Positions 8,431 through 8,980 of a stretch of 8,980 nt of DNA are shown piece after piece. Below the pieces are notes generated by a model. The model was not told where the DNA came from and ran no database searches. It saw nothing but the letters and a program-made list of their open reading frames with translations. This DNA comes from Clostridia bacterium (lineage in GTDB: Bacteria; Bacillota; Clostridia; UBA1381), in the NCBI GenBank assembly GCA_900770405.1, contig CAAGKL010000301.1, positions 1 through 8,980 on the forward strand, written 5' to 3'. Numbering within the stretch: the stretch's first letter is position 1; the number at the start of each line of letters is the position of its first letter. A program made the translations under genes and the position numbers.

Positions 8431-8455
8431 TCTCCGTTCCGCCGCCAAATGCGGC
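8431..8455 (-). promoter_or_regulatory. Intergenic hairpin fused to ribosome binding site (copy 2)
   Basis: On the coding strand the 39-nt gap holds GCCGC, a five-base loop ATTTG, and GCGGC, then GGAACGGAGA directly before the start at 8425. It mirrors copy 1 at 477-504. The GGAGA-to-ATG spacing is also 5 nt, the TTTG loop bases are shared, and both are preceded by the upstream stop TAA and a similar distance. The stem is shorter (5 bp against 7 bp). No poly-T follows it. No promoter is apparent in the gap, which agrees with co-transcription. Confidence 0.6.
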
Positions 8456-8464
8456 AATCTGTGC

Positions 8465-8980
8465 TTAATACTTAAATATCACAAAATGCAGATTTCTGAA
8501 GCCGCGATAATTTCTTATCAATATATATCCGCCGCTGTGCAGGTTCACGCTTGAGCCGGTATTGATTTTCTTCTGCGCCATATCCACTACAAAATATTTG
8601 TTCGCAGATACCGGTGAAATCCACATATTTTCAAGTGCACTGTTGTACTGAGAGTTACCCTGGTTTGAAATAACCGTAAAATATGTGTCGAAAATGTCCT
8701 TTATTCTGCCGAATTTGAATACATAGTCCGAGTTTGACGGAGTAGATGTCTCGGATGCCTCCTGCGGCTCCTCGCCCGGCGAAACCTCCGCCTTGATACC
8801 CGATATTTTGCCGTCGCTGACTATATATTCCACAACGGTGCCGAATTTTGCGTTAAAGCTCTCGCACGTGCCCTCCTTTGTATAAAAGGTCTCAAGCTTA
8901 TCATTTTCCGTATACAGCGTGATTTTCTTAACCATTTCATTATCGTCATTAACCGCGGACATAACCTTGTATACAATGCC
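8465..8980 (-). CDS. C-terminal fragment of a large protein of unknown function (partial, 5' end outside window)
   Basis: The frame is open from the right edge to TAA at 8465-8467, giving 171 visible residues. The first internal Met (8962) is not a convincing start: six in-frame codons (GIVYKV) precede it, there is no signal peptide, and AAGG lies only 2 nt away. The visible part begins with a beta-rich segment (KKITLYTEN, LETFYTKEG, VVEYIVSDGKISGIKAEV). An acidic Pro/Ser/Thr/Glu linker follows at about residues 67-85 (PGEEPQEASETSTPSNS), then a second small domain (YVFKFGRIKDIF, NKYFVVDMAQKK, SGGYILIRNYRG, HFVIFKY). Repeated short beta-strands with an internal linker are typical of tails of large extracellular clostridial proteins, some of which carry S-layer homology domains upstream. 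That part is outside the window and is not shown. It precedes the 1462-residue gene by 39 nt and is probably co-transcribed with it. No family is recognised. Confidence 0.75.
   Translation of the reverse strand, partial: GIVYKVMSAVNDDNEMVKKITLYTENDKLETFYTKEGTCESFNAKFGTVVEYIVSDGKISGIKAEVSPGEEPQEASETSTPSNSDYVFKFGRIKDIFDTYFTVISNQGNSQYNSALENMWISPVSANKYFVVDMAQKKINTGSSVNLHSGGYILIRNYRGFRNLHFVIFKY

Noticed and set aside
8465..8962. ATG at 8962 as a true start
   Set aside because: The frame continues to the window edge, no signal peptide follows, and no well-spaced ribosome site precedes it.

Overview
The window is fully coding on the minus strand. It holds four consecutive genes for large exported proteins, read from high to low coordinates, with only short gaps (39 and 41 nt) or an overlap (13 nt) between them, so they look like one transcription unit. 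No RNA gene, transposon, CRISPR array or convincing plus-strand gene is visible. The domain mix suggests an anaerobic polysaccharide-degrading Firmicute of the Clostridia (gut or rumen type, perhaps a Monoglobus- or Oscillospiraceae-like lineage). It includes heparinase II/III-like lyase modules, jelly-roll modules, a copper-amine-oxidase-N-type domain and an F5/8 type C (discoidin) domain, together with short Lys/Arg-headed signal peptides and GGAG/GGAGG ribosome binding sites. The taxonomic guess is inference.

Layout in order of transcription: (1) 8980-8465, the C-terminal end of a protein that starts outside the window and is of unknown function. (2) 8425-4037, a 1462-residue secreted multidomain protein with two jelly-roll modules, a copper-amine-oxidase-N-type domain, a heparinase II/III-like toroid plus beta-sandwich, an Ig-like linker domain and a C-terminal discoidin domain. 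(3) 4049-513, a 1178-residue secreted paralogue with the same heparinase-like core but no discoidin domain. Its start codon lies inside the end of gene 2 behind a strong GGAGGTG site. (4) 471-1, the first 157 residues of another secreted protein with a jelly-roll-like start; it runs off the left edge.

The two heparinase-like proteins are clearly related and probably act together outside the cell on an acidic polysaccharide, which the sequence does not identify. By motif comparison the downstream protein (1178 aa) keeps two of the three residues that bind the structural zinc in Pedobacter heparinase II. The upstream, discoidin-bearing protein (1462 aa) has lost all three. A binding or scaffold role, or altered chemistry, is therefore possible for the upstream member.

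The two non-overlapping gaps carry near-identical modules: a GC-rich hairpin directly followed by the ribosome binding site, with 14 of 15 bases shared in the hairpin/SD segment. This is the most unexpected non-coding signal in the window. I see no evidence for a wholly new biological system. The paralogue pair and the repeated hairpin are the points worth a second look.
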